Made by a program: the position numbers and the translations under genes. From Spirochaetaceae bacterium (GTDB lineage: Bacteria; Spirochaetota; Spirochaetia; Treponematales; Breznakiellaceae), in the NCBI GenBank assembly GCA_031284645.1, contig JAITXS010000180.1, positions 1 through 7,784 on the forward strand: a DNA stretch of 7,784 nt, in the 5' to 3' direction. Of this stretch, positions 6,214 through 7,784 are shown piece after piece. Every line of letters starts with the position of its first letter. Within the stretch, counting starts at the first letter, position 1. The notes beneath the pieces are model-generated. The model saw only the letters and a list, made by a program, of their open reading frames with translations. It searched no databases and was not told the DNA's origin.

Positions 6214-7503
6214 TTATTTTACCGCATCAAAGCCGGTTTTAAGATCATCAATAATATCATCAATATGCTCGGTACCTATGGAAAGCCGTACCGTGTTGGG
6301 TTTAATCCCCTGTCTCAAGAGATCCTTTTCTTCCACTTGGGAATGAGTTGTGGATGCAGGGTGGATAACCAGAGACTTAACATCCGCTACATTGGCCAAC
6401 AGCGAGAAAAGTTCCAGCGACTCGGTGAATTTCTTCGCCTTCTCCGCGCCCCCCTTAATCTCAAACGTGAAGATCGATCCTGCACCTTTGGGGAAGTATT
6501 TTCTATAAAGTTTGTTATCCCTATGATCTTGCAGAACTGGGTGGTTCACCTTTTCAACCTGAGGATGAGATGCAAGGAATTCCACCACTTTAAGGGCGTT
6601 TTCCAGATGCCGTTCCACCCTGAGGGACAGGGTTTCCAGACCCTGAAGGAAGAGGAAGGCGTTAAAGGGGGAGAGTGCCGCGCCGGTATCCCGAAGCAAG
6701 GTAGTTCGGGCTTTGATAATGTATGCCAGGGGCCCTACCGCATCAGTAAATACCACCCCGTGATAACTGGGATTCGGTTTGGAAAGACCGGGGAATTTAT
6801 CGTCCTTGGCCCAGTCGAATTTACCGCTGTCCACAATCACCCCGCCGATGGATGTCCCGTGTCCGCCGATAAACTTGGTGGCAGAATGGATGACAATATC
6901 TACCCCGTAATCAAAGGGCCTAATCAGATAAGGAGTAGCGAAGGTATTATCCACTATGACGGGGATACCGTGTTTATGGGCTATTGCCGTTACCGCCTCA
7001 ATATCCACCACTGAAGCATTGGGATTGCCCAGCGTTTCAAAAAATATCGCTTTGGTATTCGGCTTAATGGCATTTTCAAAATTAGCCGGAACGCTGCCGT
7101 CAACAAAAGTCGTCTCCACCCCCAAATCCTTAAAGGTATTGGCAAAGAGATTAAACGTTCCCCCGTAGATTTGGAAATCCGAAATAATATGATGTCCGGC
7201 ACGGGTGATATTTTGAATCGCGTATGTAGTAGCCGCAGCCCCCGATGAAGTTGCCAGAGCAGCAACACCATGTTCCAGAGCGGCAATCCTCTGTTCAAAA
7301 ACATCCCATGTGGGATTCATAATACGAGTGTAGATGTTTCCCGACTCGGACAGGGCAAAACGGCCCGCCGCAGTAGCTGAATCCTTAAACACATAAGAAC
7401 TTGTCTGATAGATGGGCACAGCCCTTGCATCAGTAGCGGGATCCGGCTTCTCTTGACCCACATGAACCTGAAGTGTTTCAAATTTGTAATTTTTACCAGG
7501 CAT
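6214..7503 (-). CDS. metY: O-acetylhomoserine sulfhydrylase (O-acetyl-L-homoserine aminocarboxypropyltransferase)
   Basis: A 429-residue PLP enzyme of the Cys/Met-metabolism family that makes homocysteine from O-acetylhomoserine and sulfide, the direct sulfhydrylation route to methionine. The PLP lysine is Lys210 in HSATKFIGGHG (206-216). Cofactor-binding residues are visible at YTRIMNPT (59-66, Tyr59 and Arg61), SSGAAAT (86-92) and VDNTFATP (184-191, Asp185). The substrate-carboxylate arginine is probably Arg406 in VRLSIGTEHIDD. The length and the HPASTTHSQ block (381-389) match MetY rather than the shorter cystathionine gamma-synthase or beta-lyase. The ATG at 7503 has AAGGAG 7 bases upstream. 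Two promoters, two inverted repeats and a foldable leader precede it, so expression is probably controlled by sulfur or methionine status. The protease gene follows after 209 bp. A long ORF on the opposite strand is a shadow. Confidence 0.95.
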   Translation of the reverse strand: MPGKNYKFETLQVHVGQEKPDPATDARAVPIYQTSSYVFKDSATAAGRFALSESGNIYTRIMNPTWDVFEQRIAALEHGVAALATSSGAAATTYAIQNITRAGHHIISDFQIYGGTFNLFANTFKDLGVETTFVDGSVPANFENAIKPNTKAIFFETLGNPNASVVDIEAVTAIAHKHGIPVIVDNTFATPYLIRPFDYGVDIVIHSATKFIGGHGTSIGGVIVDSGKFDWAKDDKFPGLSKPNPSYHGVVFTDAVGPLAYIIKARTTLLRDTGAALSPFNAFLFLQGLETLSLRVERHLENALKVVEFLASHPQVEKVNHPVLQDHRDNKLYRKYFPKGAGSIFTFEIKGGAEKAKKFTESLELFSLLANVADVKSLVIHPASTTHSQVEEKDLLRQGIKPNTVRLSIGTEHIDDIIDDLKTGFDAVK

Positions 7504-7510
7504 AATGACT

Positions 7511-7516
7511 CTCCTT
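7511..7516 (-). promoter_or_regulatory. metY ribosome binding site
   Basis: AAGGAG on the minus strand lies 7 bases before the ATG at 7503-7501. It is strong and well spaced, and it decides the start. Confidence 0.9.
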
Positions 7517-7533
7517 GTTCCTTAAATAATTAA

Positions 7534-7542
7534 ATTATAACA
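7534..7542 (-). promoter_or_regulatory. Proximal metY promoter (extended -10)
   Basis: On the minus strand TGTTATAAT (7542-7534) is a perfect extended -10 element, TG-N-TATAAT. Transcription would start near 7527 and give a leader of about 24 bases containing only the ribosome binding site. The -35 region has no good match and is occupied by a palindrome. The surrounding sequence is AT-rich, which raises the chance of a random match. Confidence 0.5.
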
Positions 7543-7553
7543 TAGTATAATCC

Positions 7554-7566
7554 ATAAATTATTTAT
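7554..7566. promoter_or_regulatory. 13-bp palindrome at the proximal -35 position (possible operator)
   Basis: ATAAAT-T-ATTTAT is a perfect 6-bp inverted repeat around one base. It lies about 27-39 bases before the predicted proximal start, where a regulator would block or assist polymerase. It could be an operator for a sulfur or methionine regulator. In AT-rich DNA some such palindromes arise by chance. Confidence 0.35.
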
Positions 7567-7619
7567 AGTGAGCGTTGATTCCCCCTGCGGAACCCTGCGA
7601 TACACTACAAAACATATCG
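7564..7619 (-). promoter_or_regulatory. Foldable metY leader, possible pseudoknotted RNA element
   Basis: In RNA from the distal promoter, three pairings can be drawn. CGATA (7619-7615) pairs with TATCG (7602-7598). GGTTCC (7594-7589) pairs with GGAATC (7582-7577), with one G-U pair. TGTAGTG (7609-7603), inside the first loop, pairs with CACTATA (7570-7564), again with one G-U pair. Together they form a compact pseudoknot starting about 6 bases after the predicted transcription start. CGCAGGG occurs twice (7599-7593 and 7589-7583). I do not recognise a known SAM or other riboswitch consensus. The short stems could be coincidental. Confidence 0.28.
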
Positions 7620-7631
7620 GATTAATAGGAT

Positions 7632-7660
7632 ATAATATGACATACCATATTTTTTGTCAA
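7632..7660 (-). promoter_or_regulatory. Distal metY promoter (strong sigma-70 type)
   Basis: On the minus strand a perfect TTGACA (7660-7655) is followed, after exactly 17 bases, by TATTAT (7637-7632), five of six matches to the -10 consensus. Transcription would start near 7625, leaving a leader of about 120 bases before metY. This is the best promoter in the window. Confidence 0.7.
7634..7651. promoter_or_regulatory. Inverted repeat across the distal promoter spacer and -10 (possible operator)
   Basis: AATATG (7634-7639) and CATATT (7646-7651) form a perfect 6-bp inverted repeat with a 6-bp spacer. They overlap the -10 box and most of the spacer of the distal promoter, a classic repressor position. 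The bound regulator is unknown, and the arms differ from the palindrome at 7554-7566. Confidence 0.38.
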
Positions 7661-7673
7661 GCACGCGCATTGC

Positions 7674-7730
7674 CTAAAAAATAATCTAGCTGAAAAGGGG
7701 TGGTTGCCCAAGAACTAAAATCTAGCCGAA
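7674..7730. repeat. Imperfect direct repeat with core AATCTAGCYGAA
   Basis: AATCTAGCTGAA (7683-7694) and AATCTAGCCGAA (7719-7730) differ at one base and lie 36 bp apart. Each is preceded by CTAAAA-type sequence. Between them lies GGGTGGTTGCCC, which can form a small stem. No ORF covers this stretch. It looks like a unit of a dispersed intergenic repeat or a mobile-element remnant. Confidence 0.55.
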
Positions 7731-7777
7731 CTTAAGTTCATGAAAACTTAAGCGACATCCTGACAGGATGTATTTTT
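7728..7777 (+). repeat. Two adjacent palindromes followed by a short T-run
   Basis: GAACTTAAGTTC (7728-7739) is a perfect 12-bp palindrome. Its CTTAAGTT part can instead pair with AACTTAAG at 7745-7752. Next, ACATCCTG (7755-7762) and CAGGATGT (7764-7771) form a 17-bp palindrome around one base, followed by ATTTTT (7772-7777). The second resembles a plus-strand intrinsic terminator, but no plus-strand gene precedes it, so a repeat element is at least as likely. Confidence 0.5.
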
Positions 7778-7784
7778 AGTGTAA

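Noticed and set aside
6179..6220. Plus-strand intrinsic terminator (GCTCCGG/CCGGAGC followed by TTTATTTTA)
   Set aside because: No plus-strand gene runs into it; both neighbouring genes are on the minus strand and the loop is 20 bases. It is listed only as a palindrome.
6265..7014. 249-codon open frame on the plus strand opposite metY
   Set aside because: It lies entirely antisense to a clear PLP enzyme, has no recognisable motif and no ribosome site, and its composition is that of a shadow frame.
7504..7625. Known SAM riboswitch or T-box in the metY leader
   Set aside because: I could not match the conserved cores of SAM-I, SAM-II or T-box RNAs by eye, so only a generic foldable leader is claimed.

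Overview
The window has four large genes, one small gene and a truncated element at its left edge. The gene set suggests a spirochaete of the Treponema type: a cyclophilin-FKBP fusion immunophilin preceded by a loose lipobox, a class II CCA-adding enzyme with an HD domain, a PreP-type M16C protease, and clostridia-like small conserved proteins, all at moderate GC. This assignment is inferred from protein families, not from a marker gene.

Left block, plus strand (1-2885). Bases 1-115 look like the end of an insertion sequence: the tail of an open frame, then two near-identical 21-bp repeats set 26 bp apart, ending in TTGACA. Next comes a three-gene run. It holds a lipoprotein-like dual-domain peptidyl-prolyl isomerase (160-1278), a 71-residue four-cysteine protein (1303-1518), and a tRNA CCA nucleotidyltransferase (1515-2885). 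The last two overlap by ATGA, so they are probably translationally coupled. The only visible promoter candidates lie at or just past the insertion-sequence end.

Right block, minus strand (2984-7503). A 1006-residue M16C metalloprotease converges on cca. Upstream of it lies metY (O-acetylhomoserine sulfhydrylase). The 209-bp gap between them is rich in GC palindromes and probably holds the metY terminator. I found no convincing separate promoter for the protease, so it may depend on read-through.

Right edge (7504-7784). This is the metY control region. It has a strong distal promoter (TTGACA, 17 bp, TATTAT) with an inverted repeat across it, a proximal extended -10 promoter with a 13-bp palindrome at its -35 position, and between them a leader that can be drawn as a compact pseudoknot. 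Beyond the distal promoter lies a repeat- and palindrome-rich segment that looks like a dispersed intergenic repeat.

No tRNA, rRNA or CRISPR array is visible. The genes are mostly housekeeping. The least explained parts are the four-cysteine protein, the metY leader and operators, and the repeat-like intergenic segments.
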